From contig NZ_JARQTO010000001.1 of assembly GCF_029577735.1 (NCBI RefSeq), positions 434,001 through 498,000 on the forward strand: DNA of 64,000 nucleotides, given 5' to 3'. Source of the stretch: Exercitatus varius. GTDB lineage: Bacteria; Pseudomonadota; Gammaproteobacteria; Enterobacterales; Pasteurellaceae. Below the pieces are notes generated by a model. That model searched no databases, was not told the DNA's origin, and worked only from the letters and a program-made list of their open reading frames with translations. Of this stretch, positions 53,026 through 61,196 are shown piece by piece; position 1 is the first letter of the stretch; each line of letters starts with the position of its first letter. Both the position numbers and the translations under genes were made by a program.

Positions 53026-53032
53026 TTCGCAG

Positions 53033-53059
53033 GCAAGGCATTTCGCCTTGCTTTTTTTT
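53033..53059 (+). terminator. Rho-independent terminator after fdhE
   Basis: GCAAGGC / GCCTTGC with a 5-base loop followed by eight T. Confidence 0.9.
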
Positions 53060-53142
53060 CGGACTTCATCCTATACTACGAAGCGAAATCCATCATTGCC
53101 GCAAAACGAACGGCAACTTAGCATTCTTATTAAGGAAACATT

Positions 53143-53958
53143 ATGACATATCAAGTCATCGCCTTTGATCTTGACGGCACATTATTAAACGGTCAGGGAG
53201 AAATTCTGGAAAGCAGCCGAAAAGCGATTCAGCAGGCGCGTGAAAAAGGTCTTAAAATCGTTCTTGTCACCGGACGACATCACACCGCCGTTAAACCTTA
53301 TTATCACCAAATGGCGCTTGATACTCCGATTATTTGCTGTAACGGCACCTATATTTATTATCCGCAAACCGATGAAGTCAAATCAGCCAATCCGCTTTCT
53401 ATGGAACAATGCCATAAAGTGATAGCAATTGCCGATAAATATCAAACCCATTTGCTTATGTACAGCCGTGACGCCATGAATTACACCCGTTTAAATCCGC
53501 ATATGGAGAAATTCCAGCAATGGGTAATGAGTTGCCCGGAAGCGGTGCGACCGAACGTACGGAAAATTGATAGTTTTAACGCACTGATTGATAATCCTGC
53601 CGAAAATATCTGGAAGTTCGTAATCAGTTCGCCGGATCGCCAGGCAATGGAAAGTGCGGTCGAAGAATTGCCGGTTTCCGAATTCAGCTGCGAATGGTCG
53701 TGGATTGATCGCGTCGATGTCGCCAACAACGGCAACAGCAAAGGCGGACGCCTGCTCGAATTGTTGAAACAATGGAATGTCGATCCGCAAAACGTTATTG
53801 CCTTCGGCGATAACCACAACGACACCAGCATGCTGAAATCCGTCGGATTGGGCGTTGCTATGGGCAATGCGGACGATGCGGTCAAATCTCAAGCAAAACG
53901 CGTTATCGGTTCCAATAACGATGACAGCATTGCTCAATTTATCCGCACAATTATCTAG
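53143..53958 (+). CDS. ybhA: HAD-family pyridoxal phosphatase YbhA-like
   Basis: This 271-residue Cof-type HAD phosphatase has motif I AFDLDGTLLN, motif II VTGRHH, the lysine motif GNSKGGRL and motif III AFGDNHNDTSML. The segments CCNGTYIY and CEWSWIDRVDVA closely match E. coli YbhA, which dephosphorylates pyridoxal phosphate. Other sugar phosphates may be substrates. It precedes yciU by 8 bases. Confidence 0.88.
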   Translation: MTYQVIAFDLDGTLLNGQGEILESSRKAIQQAREKGLKIVLVTGRHHTAVKPYYHQMALDTPIICCNGTYIYYPQTDEVKSANPLSMEQCHKVIAIADKYQTHLLMYSRDAMNYTRLNPHMEKFQQWVMSCPEAVRPNVRKIDSFNALIDNPAENIWKFVISSPDRQAMESAVEELPVSEFSCEWSWIDRVDVANNGNSKGGRLLELLKQWNVDPQNVIAFGDNHNDTSMLKSVGLGVAMGNADDAVKSQAKRVIGSNNDDSIAQFIRTII

Positions 53959-53966
53959 GAACGCTC

Positions 53967-54290
53967 ATGACTAAACAAATCAAAAAACTTGATCCGGACG
54001 CCGCCATTGATATCGCCTATGATATTTTTCTTGAAATGGCGCCTGAAAATTTAGATCCCGCGGATATTCTCCTGTTTAATATGCAATTTGAAGATCGCGG
54101 CGCCGTGGAATTTGTGGAAACGGCGGATAATTGGGATGAAGAAATCGGCGTATTGATTGACCCGGAAGAATATGCCGAAGTTTGGATCGGATTAGTCAAT
54201 GAAAACGATGAAATGGACGACATTTTTGCAAAATTTTTAATTTCCCATCAAGAAGAAGATCGCGAATATCATATTGTGTGGAAAGAATAG
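53967..54290 (+). CDS. yciU: Putative double-stranded DNA mimic protein (DUF440, YciU/HI1450)
   Basis: This 107-residue, very acidic protein contains AYDIFLEMAPENLDPADILL and FEDRGAVEF, as in HI1450, whose structure resembles DNA. It has been proposed to bind DNA-binding proteins. The start is close behind ybhA. The exact role is not established. Confidence 0.92.
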   Translation: MTKQIKKLDPDAAIDIAYDIFLEMAPENLDPADILLFNMQFEDRGAVEFVETADNWDEEIGVLIDPEEYAEVWIGLVNENDEMDDIFAKFLISHQEEDREYHIVWKE

Positions 54291-54351
54291 CCAAAACCAA
54301 TTAATTTACTTGGTTTCCTGAAAAATATTTGCTAAACTGACCGCACTTTTT

Positions 54352-54718
54352 GGGGCTGATTCTGGATTCGACGGGATTGGCGAAGCCCAAGGTGCACGTC
54401 GAGGTGCGGTAGGCCTCGTAAATAAACCGCAAAAAAATAGTCGCAAACGACGAACAATACGCTTTAGCAGCTTAATAACCTGCATTTAGCCTTCGCTCCC
54501 TAGCTTCCGCTCGTAAGACGGGGATCAAGCGGAGTCAAACCTAAACGAGATCGTGTGGACGCTTCGGCTTGGAGATCGAAACACTAAATTGAATCAAGCT
54601 AGTTTATTCTTCGCGTGTCTGTCCGCAGGGGATAAATGAAACTAAAGATCAGACTAAACGTGTAGTGCTGAAGGTAGAGTAATTTCGGACGCGGGTTCAA
54701 CTCCCGCCAGCTCCACCA
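54352..54718 (+). ncRNA. ssrA: Transfer-messenger RNA (tmRNA)
   Basis: The 5' GGGGCTGATTCTGGATTCGAC and the 3' GTTCAACTCCCGCCAGCTCCACCA ends form the tRNA-like part. The tag reading frame GCAAACGACGAACAATACGC... encodes ANDEQYALAA followed by TAA. Total 367 bases. It rescues stalled ribosomes with SmpB. Upstream TTGGTT (54310-54315) and TAAACT (54333-54338), spaced by 17, could be the promoter. An uptake signal lies between the promoter and the 5' end. Confidence 0.98.
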
Positions 54719-54750
54719 AATATGAGTTTGATAGCGTCCTATCAAATACG

Positions 54751-54788
54751 AAAAAAGCCTTGAAAATAAACGCTTTCAAGGCTTTTTT
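54751..54788 (+). terminator. Terminator of ssrA
   Basis: AGCCTTGAAA / TTTCAAGGCT with an 8-base loop, followed by TTTTT. Confidence 0.9.
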
Positions 54789-54856
54789 GTTCCTGTACAG
54801 TTTGATTGAAAACAATCTCATTCCACAAAACACTCTAATTTTAGAGTACTCAGACC

Positions 54857-54907
54857 GCTGATAAACCCGCTTTTATCAGGTTATCTTGTAAAAGTAGGTT
54901 TATCAGC
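54857..54907. repeat. 11-base inverted repeat between ssrA and gntP
   Basis: GCTGATAAACC (54857-54867) and GGTTTATCAGC (54897-54907) pair across 29 bases. Its role is unknown. It could be part of a termination region for gntP. Confidence 0.6.
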
Positions 54908-54912
54908 TGTCT

Positions 54913-54938
54913 AAATGGTGGCTTTATTGCCACCATTT
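54913..54938 (-). terminator. Likely terminator of gntP
   Basis: AAATGGTGGC / GCCACCATTT with a 6-base loop, 26 bases past the gntP stop codon. The T run on the minus strand is short. Confidence 0.6.
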
Positions 54939-54963
54939 TAACGTTTCATTTTTTGATAAAAAT

Positions 54964-56328
54964 TTATAGAATAATACTACCAATTAAAGCGATAGCAAAG
55001 CCAACTAGCCCGATTAACGTTTCCATCACTGTCCAAGTTTTTAGAGTGGTTTTCGTATCCATTTCCAAGAAACGGCTAACTAACCAGAAACCGGAATCGT
55101 TCACATGAGATAAGGCGGTTGCACCTGAAGCGATGGCAATCACGATAAAACAAAGGTCAAATTGGCTTAATCCTGTTGTCGCAGCAACTGTCGGCGCAAT
55201 TAAAGCGGCAGTTGTGGTAAGCGCCACCGTTGCGGAACCTTGCGCTACTCGCAAAGCGAGAGAGATAAAGAAAGCCGCGACAATAACCGGCATTCCGGTG
55301 TCTGCTAACATGCCGGACAATGCCTCACCAATTCCGCTGGCACGTAACACGCCGCCAAACATACCGCCCGCACCGGTCACCAATACGATTGCACAAATCG
55401 GACCTAACGCATTATCACAGATTTTTTCAATTTGTTCATAACTGCGTTGCTCTTTTAATAACACAATAGAAACTAGCAAAGTAATCAAAAGTGCAACCGG
55501 TGTTTTTCCAAGTAAACGCAGCGCCTCAACCCAAGTTTGCGAACCGTCAATCACTTTGGTCACGCTTAAAGTATTTAATCCGGTATCCAATAAAATTAAG
55601 CACAATGGTAATAATAAAATGAATAACACTTTACCGAAACTTGGCGGGTTCATGTTCGCCGTTTCATTAATCGGACCGGTATTTAAAAATGCTTTTGGTA
55701 ATTCAACATGAATTTTTTTACCGGAATATTGACTGAACAAATAAGCTGCAATATACCATGTCGGAATCGCACAAATTAAGCCGACAAGCACGAGTAACCC
55801 CATATTAACACCGAGTAAATCACCGGATGCAACCGGACCCGGATGCGGAGGTAAAAAAGCATGCATTACCGCAAAAGCACCGGCGGAAGGAAACGCATAA
55901 CGCAATACGGAACCACCGAATTGTTTTGCCACACTAAAAATAATCGGCAACATCACCACTAAACCGGCATCAAAGAAAATAGGGAAACCGAATAATAATG
56001 AGGCAATCCCTAACGCAAAAGGTGCTCTTTTCTCGCCAAATTTATTGATCAACGTGTCGGCTAATACTTTCGCACCACCGGTAATTTCCAACAAACGACC
56101 AATCATAGCGCCTAAACCCACCAACAAGGCGACGGATGCCAGTGTGCTACCAAAGCCACCTAATAAAGTAGGTAAAATTTTATTCACTTCGATACCGGTA
56201 ACTAAAGCTGTCAGCAAGCTGACTAACGTTAAGGCGACAAAGGCATGAACTCTAAATTTCATGATCAAAACAAGCAAAATAATGACCGCACTTAGTGCAA
56301 TCAACATCAGCGAAGCTGCGTCACTCAT
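54964..56328 (-). CDS. gntP: GntP-family gluconate:H+ symporter
   Basis: This 454-residue protein has about 12 hydrophobic segments and the GntP-family motifs GFPIFFDAGLVVMLPI, AFLPPHPGPVA, RVAQGSATVALTTTAALIAP and SHVNDSGFWLVSRF. It imports gluconate. It diverges from gntK-edd-eda, and a GntR operator-like site lies close to its start. Family members also take other sugar acids, so gluconate is inferred from context. Confidence 0.93.
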   Translation of the reverse strand: MSDAASLMLIALSAVIILLVLIMKFRVHAFVALTLVSLLTALVTGIEVNKILPTLLGGFGSTLASVALLVGLGAMIGRLLEITGGAKVLADTLINKFGEKRAPFALGIASLLFGFPIFFDAGLVVMLPIIFSVAKQFGGSVLRYAFPSAGAFAVMHAFLPPHPGPVASGDLLGVNMGLLVLVGLICAIPTWYIAAYLFSQYSGKKIHVELPKAFLNTGPINETANMNPPSFGKVLFILLLPLCLILLDTGLNTLSVTKVIDGSQTWVEALRLLGKTPVALLITLLVSIVLLKEQRSYEQIEKICDNALGPICAIVLVTGAGGMFGGVLRASGIGEALSGMLADTGMPVIVAAFFISLALRVAQGSATVALTTTAALIAPTVAATTGLSQFDLCFIVIAIASGATALSHVNDSGFWLVSRFLEMDTKTTLKTWTVMETLIGLVGFAIALIGSIIL

Positions 56329-56377
56329 ACTTTTTCCTCCGTAATTTAATATGAAAAGTAATTATCGACAACGCAAA

Positions 56378-56391
56378 TGTTACCGATAACA
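56378..56391. promoter_or_regulatory. GntR operator-like site near gntP
   Basis: TGTTACCGATAACA, close to the E. coli GntR half-site TGTTACC with its inverted copy. It lies 50 bases before the gntP start. Gluconate would release the repressor. Confidence 0.75.
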
Positions 56392-56431
56392 AAAATATTC
56401 GCAATTGATTAATGAATAAATTGATCAAATT

Positions 56432-56447
56432 TGTGACATAGATCACT
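56432..56447. promoter_or_regulatory. CRP-like site
   Basis: TGTGACATAGATCACT fits TGTGA-N6-TCACA with one mismatch. It lies between the two divergent genes. Confidence 0.65.
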
Positions 56448-56546
56448 TAATTTCTAAATTTTAAAACTACCCTTGTGCTTTTTTGGGTGATTTTTAATCT
56501 ATTTATTTTATTTACCACAATAAAATTCCCTTGTTTTGAGAAAAAA

Positions 56547-56562
56547 TGTGATCTTGATCATA
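56547..56562. promoter_or_regulatory. Second CRP-like site
   Basis: TGTGATCTTGATCATA keeps the TGTGA half and a weaker second half (TCATA). It lies about 40 bases upstream of the gntK operator. Confidence 0.5.
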
Positions 56563-56595
56563 AAATCACGATGAAATAGAAATAAAACCTTTTAC

Positions 56596-56609
56596 TGTTA
56601 CCGGTAACA
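56596..56609. promoter_or_regulatory. GntR operator-like site before gntK
   Basis: TGTTACCGGTAACA is a perfect palindrome and matches the GntR operator. It lies between the predicted -35 and -10 boxes of gntK, a typical repressor position. Confidence 0.82.
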
Positions 56610-56649
56610 ATCTAAAATAGCCTTAGTTTTACTGTTTGGAGAAATATGT

Positions 56650-57171
56650 ATGAGTAACAATAAAGGAAAGAGTTTTATCTTAATGGGCGTATCCAGTACC
56701 GGCAAAACCAGTATTGGTACGGAAGTCGCCCGTCGTTTAGGCATGAAACTGATTGATGGCGACGATCTTCATCCAAGAGCCAACATTATAAAAATGGGCT
56801 CCGGTCAACCGTTAAATGATCAAGATCGCGCCCCTTGGTTGGAACGTATTCGCGATGCGGCTTTTAGTTTGGAACAAAAATCCGAGCGGGGAATTATTGT
56901 TTGTTCGGCGCTAAAAAAACAATATCGCGATTTAATCCGCGATAGTAATGATGTGAAATTTATTTTCTTGCGCGGAGACTTTGACTTGGTGCTTAAACGT
57001 ATGCAACAACGTGAAGGTCATTATATGAAAGCGGAAATGTTGCGTAGTCAATTTGATACGTTAGAAGTGCCTCAGGCAGATGAAACCGATGTATATCCGA
57101 TTGATATCGACGCTACTTTTGAGGAAGTTGTAGAACGTTGTGTTCAAGTTATCAAACCGTTACTTGGTTAA
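56650..57171 (+). CDS. gntK: Gluconokinase
   Basis: This 173-residue P-loop kinase has MGVSSTGKTSIG (Walker A), LIDGDDLHP, the lid segment FLRGDFDLVLKRMQQREGHYM and CSALKKQYRDLIR. It phosphorylates gluconate to 6-phosphogluconate, the substrate of Edd. It is first in the gntK-edd-eda operon, 9 bases before edd. Confidence 0.96.
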   Translation: MSNNKGKSFILMGVSSTGKTSIGTEVARRLGMKLIDGDDLHPRANIIKMGSGQPLNDQDRAPWLERIRDAAFSLEQKSERGIIVCSALKKQYRDLIRDSNDVKFIFLRGDFDLVLKRMQQREGHYMKAEMLRSQFDTLEVPQADETDVYPIDIDATFEEVVERCVQVIKPLLG

Positions 57172-57180
57172 GGAGGGAAT

Positions 57181-58974
57181 ATGGATGCGCGTATTAAGCA
57201 GGTTACCGATAACATATTGGCTCGCAGTCAATCGCTTAGAGCCCAATATCTACAACGAATTGAACAGCAATTGGCACAAGGAAAACAACGCGCCAGACTA
57301 AGTTGTGGGAATTTAGCCCATACTGTCGCCACCTGTTGTGGTCAAGAAAAGCAAAATATTCTGAATTTTACCAAGATGAATGTGGCGATTATCAGCGCCT
57401 ATAATGATATGGTAAGTGCACATCAACCTTATAAAGATTATCCGGATCAAATTAAATCTGTACTTCTACAATTAGGACATAGCGCTCAAGTGGCGGGAGC
57501 CGTTCCCGCTATGTGTGACGGTATTACACAAGGGCAAGCCGGCATGGATTTGTCTTTGTTTTCTCGAGATCTCATTGCACAAGCCACCGCTATTGGGTTA
57601 AGCCACAATACCTTTGATGCCACTTTACTACTCGGCATATGCGATAAAATCGCGCCGGGGCAACTGATGGGCGCTTTATCATTCGGACATTTGCCTACCG
57701 CATTTGTGCCTAGCGGCCCGATGGGAACAAAAATATCCAATAAATATAAAGTACAGGTGCGCCAACAATATGCGGCCGGTTTAATCGGTAAGGATGAATT
57801 GCAAGCGATGGAAAATGATTCTTATCATAGTGTCGGCACCTGTACTTTCTACGGTACGGCAAATACTAATCAATTGGTATTTGAAGCGATGGGATTAATG
57901 TTACCGGGTTCGGCTTTTGTCCCGGTAAACAGCAAATTACGCGAAAAATTGACCGCACTTTGTGCCAAACAGATGCTCAAAATCCAATCGTCAGGCAATG
58001 ATTTCCGTCCGTTAGCGAAAGTGGTGGATGAAAAAAGTTTGGTCAATGGAATTGTCGCGCTTCTCGCATCGGGAGGAAGTACCAACCACACTATTCATTT
58101 AATTGCGGTCGCTCGCGCCGCCGGTTTTATTTTAACTTGGCAAGATTTCTCACAATTATCGGAAGCCGTTCCGCTTTTAACCCGAATTTATCCAAACGGA
58201 CCGGCCGATATTAATGATTTTCATCAAGCCGGTGGCGTTCCGTTATTGATGAAATTACTTGCCGATCGCGGATTAATTCATTTGGATGCTACGCCGATTT
58301 ATGGCAGCATGCAGGATTATTGCAAAATTCCGACATTGAAAAACAATGAAATTGTTTATCACTCCATTGAAGACAGCTTAAATCCTGATGTCATTGCACC
58401 TCGCGGACAATATTTCAGCCCGCAAGGCGGACTGAAAATGGTTTCCGGTAATTTAGGCAGTGGCGTAATTAAAGTCAGCGCAGTAGAAAAAACACATCAA
58501 AAATTGACCGCACTTGCTTTGGTATTTGAAGATCAAGACGAGGTTGTTCGTGCCTACCAAAACGGGCAGTTAAAACAAGATGCGGTAATTGTCGTGCGGA
58601 ATAGCGGCCCGGCGGCACGCGGAATGCCGGAATTGCATAAACTTATGCCAATTTTAGGTAATGTGATGGAAGAAGGTTATCGAGTAATGCTGGTAACCGA
58701 TGGACGTTTATCCGGCGCCTCGGGAAAAGTGCCGTCGATTATCCATATGAGTCCGGAATCAGTGAAAGGCGGACCGTTAGCGTTTATTCAAACCGGTGAT
58801 ATGGTTGAAATTGATGTTGAAAAAGGCACTATTCATTGCCTAGCCGATTTATCACAACGTTCAGCTTATCAACCCGATTTATCCGCCGCCTATTATCATA
58901 GTGGACGGGAACTTTTTGCGTTATTTAGAAAAAACGTTTCTTCTGCCCAAGAAGGCGCAACCGTTTTATTTTAA
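57181..58974 (+). CDS. edd: Phosphogluconate dehydratase
   Basis: This 597-residue IlvD/Edd family enzyme has PAMCDGITQGQAGMDLS, a cysteine-containing segment VGTCTFYGTANTNQ and the C-terminal LVTDGRLSGASGKVPS. Conserved Cys ligands of the iron-sulfur cluster are present. It converts 6-phosphogluconate to KDPG in the Entner-Doudoroff pathway. It carries two internal uptake signals, so it is long resident in this lineage. The ATG follows AAGGAGGGAAT. Confidence 0.97.
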   Translation: MDARIKQVTDNILARSQSLRAQYLQRIEQQLAQGKQRARLSCGNLAHTVATCCGQEKQNILNFTKMNVAIISAYNDMVSAHQPYKDYPDQIKSVLLQLGHSAQVAGAVPAMCDGITQGQAGMDLSLFSRDLIAQATAIGLSHNTFDATLLLGICDKIAPGQLMGALSFGHLPTAFVPSGPMGTKISNKYKVQVRQQYAAGLIGKDELQAMENDSYHSVGTCTFYGTANTNQLVFEAMGLMLPGSAFVPVNSKLREKLTALCAKQMLKIQSSGNDFRPLAKVVDEKSLVNGIVALLASGGSTNHTIHLIAVARAAGFILTWQDFSQLSEAVPLLTRIYPNGPADINDFHQAGGVPLLMKLLADRGLIHLDATPIYGSMQDYCKIPTLKNNEIVYHSIEDSLNPDVIAPRGQYFSPQGGLKMVSGNLGSGVIKVSAVEKTHQKLTALALVFEDQDEVVRAYQNGQLKQDAVIVVRNSGPAARGMPELHKLMPILGNVMEEGYRVMLVTDGRLSGASGKVPSIIHMSPESVKGGPLAFIQTGDMVEIDVEKGTIHCLADLSQRSAYQPDLSAAYYHSGRELFALFRKNVSSAQEGATVLF

Positions 58975-58989
58975 TTTGAGGAAAAAATT

Positions 58990-59640
58990 ATGCAGTGGAA
59001 TTTATCACCCCAAGCGGTCTTTGCCGCTTCTCCCGTTGTACCGGTTATGGTTATCAAAAAATTGGAAGATGCTATTCCCATGGCGAATGCTTTATTGGAG
59101 GGAGGAATTTCTGTTTTTGAAATTACATTACGCAGCCAGATTGCCGTTGAAGCCATCAAATTGATCAGCGAAACTTTTCCGCAAGCCTTAGTCGGTGCCG
59201 GTACGGTCATTTCAACGGAACAATACGACGAAGTAGTCAAAAATGGAGCAAAATTTGTTATTTCCCCGGGTGCAACCCCCAAATTATTACAACATGCCAA
59301 ATCTCATTCGACTTGTTTAATTCCGGGAACAGCCACACCGTCGGAAATGATGCAAGCATTGGAATTAGGTTATGATCATCTCAAATTTTTCCCGGCGGAA
59401 GCCAATGGCGGGGCGAAAGCGCTTGGCGCTATCTCCGCACCGCTGCCTCAATTGACATTTTGCCCAACCGGAGGAATTTCGGCTAAAAACGTAGCGGAAT
59501 ACCTAGCTTTAAATTGCGTTGCCACTGTGGGCGGTTCATGGATGCTGCCGGCGGAGGCAATTGCAGAAAAAAATTGGTCCAAAATCACAGAATTAAGCCA
59601 AAGTGCGGTCAAATTAATTCAAGAATTGCGTCAAAAATAA
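58990..59640 (+). CDS. eda: KDPG/KHG aldolase
   Basis: This 216-residue class I aldolase has Glu44 and Arg48 (FEITLRS), GAGTVIS, and the Schiff-base Lys132 in HLKFFPAEANGG. It cleaves KDPG to pyruvate and glyceraldehyde-3-phosphate. It completes the Entner-Doudoroff module with gntK and edd. A terminator follows. Confidence 0.97.
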   Translation: MQWNLSPQAVFAASPVVPVMVIKKLEDAIPMANALLEGGISVFEITLRSQIAVEAIKLISETFPQALVGAGTVISTEQYDEVVKNGAKFVISPGATPKLLQHAKSHSTCLIPGTATPSEMMQALELGYDHLKFFPAEANGGAKALGAISAPLPQLTFCPTGGISAKNVAEYLALNCVATVGGSWMLPAEAIAEKNWSKITELSQSAVKLIQELRQK

Positions 59641-59651
59641 ATGAACAACTA

Positions 59652-59688
59652 AATAACAATCCGCATATGAAACATGCGGATTGTTATT
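59652..59688 (+). terminator. Terminator after eda
   Basis: AATAACAATCCGCAT / ATGCGGATTGTTATT with a 7-base loop. A long stem closes the gntK-edd-eda operon. Confidence 0.8.
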
Positions 59689-59839
59689 CCTATACAGTTC
59701 GACTGAAAACGATTGCATCCAACAAATTAGATACCTCGCTTAAATTCACTTCAAACATTCCACCAACGCCTTAAACAACGGTGAAAAACTCGCACGGCAA
59801 TCCACAAGATTATGGATTCAACGCGAAGAATAAGTGGCC

Positions 59840-60170
59840 TTCCACAAGGAATTAGACATCCTTCAACAAGCATGGGGGACCACTTGCGGAAGGCAAGTTT
59901 GAAATTTTCAGCAACCCGATTTTAACCCAAATTGCGCAAAAACACGGCAAATCTGTGGCTCAAGTGGTGTTGCGTTGATTGAACCAACGTGGCGTAGCGA
60001 TTATTCCAAAATCAGTCAAAGTAGAACGAATGATCGAAAACCGTGAGATTTTTGATTTTACCTTAGACAACGAAGATTTAGCCCAAATTGCCACACTCAA
60101 CCGTGATGAAATTATCTTCAATCACCGTGATCCAAATATGGTGAAATGGTTGGCGGAGTATCATGGGTAA
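59840..60170 (+). pseudogene. Decayed aldo-keto reductase fragment (2,5-diketogluconate reductase-like)
   Basis: The C-terminal part of an aldo-keto reductase is readable: HKELDILQQAW, then after a +1 shift in a G run near 59874-59878, GPLAEGKFEIFSNPIL, GKSVAQVVLR, LNQRGVAIIPKS, FDFTLDNEDLAQIATL and VKWLAEYHG. A TGA at 59976-59978 replaces the usual Trp of VVLRW. The N-terminal half is missing or unrecognisable in 59700-59840. Two or more lesions make it non-functional. Confidence 0.82.
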
Positions 60171-60294
60171 TATTTGAAGTGCGGTTGGATTTTACTCGCT
60201 TCGCTCGCTCCTTCGGAGCCTTAGGCAAAGCCAACGTTCAAACTCAAGCGTTTGTGGTAAGTTTTTGGGAGAATTTGACCGCTTGTGAAAAAGG

Positions 60295-60330
60295 AATGCC
60301 GTCTAAAAATGGGTTTCAGACGGCATTTTT
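60295..60330 (-). terminator. Terminator formed by a neisserial DNA uptake sequence pair
   Basis: AATGCCGTCT (60295-60304) pairs with AGACGGCATT (60318-60327). The right arm contains the exact 12-base AT-type neisserial uptake sequence (reverse of ATGCCGTCTGAA at 60315-60326). The left arm has one mismatch after the stem. It lies just past the end of the HNH gene. Such pairs are common terminators in Neisseria, not in Pasteurellaceae. Confidence 0.82.
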
Positions 60331-60332
60331 GA

Positions 60333-61196
60333 TCAAATTTTTCTCCATATAATTGGAAGTTTTTCTTTTACCGCTAAAAATAATGCTTTTTTCCAAGAAT
60401 TAGCTCTTTTTTCTCTATTTATCACTGAATCAATGCTACTAATTTCAAAATCTTCTATTGTTATTTTTCCTTCATTCTTATAAGTCTGCATTTGGGTTAG
60501 TAAATCTGATAAGCTGCCTGTTGCAACCTCAGAAAATCGAGCAGACAAATAGAAAGTTTCAAAATGAAATTTAACTTTTTCTTTTCTCTCATTAGTCCAC
60601 TTTTCTGGCGGAGAAACGTAATATTTCACACTACCAATATTCGAATCATCATCTATATATTCGGCGTATAACCATTGCTCTTCAAAAATGGCATGATCGT
60701 CTAAATAGGGATGAATTAATTGCTTATCTTTTTGAGTCGGGAAAAACTCTTTTTTATATTCAGTATTGCAATCTTTACAAATTGGAATTAAATTTTCAGG
60801 AAAAACAGAAAAATGTCCATATCTACCTTGAGGTAGAAAATGATCTATTTGGGTTGGCCTGCCTATTCCTCCGCAGAACGGACATTTTACAGATTGTGCA
60901 AGATTTATAATTGTGTCGTAGATGTCCCCACATCGACACTTTCTTAAGCAATATTTATATAGTCTAACCATATGCTCATTTCTTAAATCTCCAAATATAA
61001 TCTCATTCTTGGGTAATGTAGTATCAAATAAGAATAAATCATTGTTCATAGCTAAGTTTTTATAAATTTCAGCTTCTTGCAGTAAAAAACTTTTTCCGTT
61101 TAAGACGCTTTGCTTGTACGCAACGTCTTTTGTACAACATAAATCAATGACTTCTGAGAAACTAGGCATTTCTTTTGGTAAATCTAAATGAATCAT
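60333..61196 (-). CDS. ptuB: HNH endonuclease, Septu PtuB-like
   Basis: This 287-residue protein has an HNH core with Cys pairs CPFCGG (105-110) and CKDCN (140-144) and the DH motif QIDHFLPQGRYG (Asp118-His119). It starts within the end of the ATPase gene (4-base overlap), so the two are coupled. In Septu systems the ATPase senses infection and releases this nuclease to cut nucleic acid. Other HNH-ATPase pairs, including retron effectors, share this layout. I see no reverse transcriptase in the window. Confidence 0.75.
   Translation of the reverse strand: MIHLDLPKEMPSFSEVIDLCCTKDVAYKQSVLNGKSFLLQEAEIYKNLAMNNDLFLFDTTLPKNEIIFGDLRNEHMVRLYKYCLRKCRCGDIYDTIINLAQSVKCPFCGGIGRPTQIDHFLPQGRYGHFSVFPENLIPICKDCNTEYKKEFFPTQKDKQLIHPYLDDHAIFEEQWLYAEYIDDDSNIGSVKYYVSPPEKWTNERKEKVKFHFETFYLSARFSEVATGSLSDLLTQMQTYKNEGKITIEDFEISSIDSVINREKRANSWKKALFLAVKEKLPIIWRKI

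Larger units (their letters stand above)
56329..56649. promoter_or_regulatory. Divergent gntP / gntK-edd-eda control region
   Basis: This 321-base AT-rich region holds two GntR-like operators and two CRP-like sites (listed separately). For gntK, TTTACT (56591-56596) and TAAAAT (56613-56618), spaced by 16, could be the promoter, with the operator in between. GGAG precedes the gntK ATG. Confidence 0.75.

Noticed and set aside
54352..54718. ssrA as the attachment site of a genomic island
   Set aside because: No integrase gene follows and I see no repeat of the tmRNA 3' end downstream in the window. Only an unrelated imperfect repeat is present.
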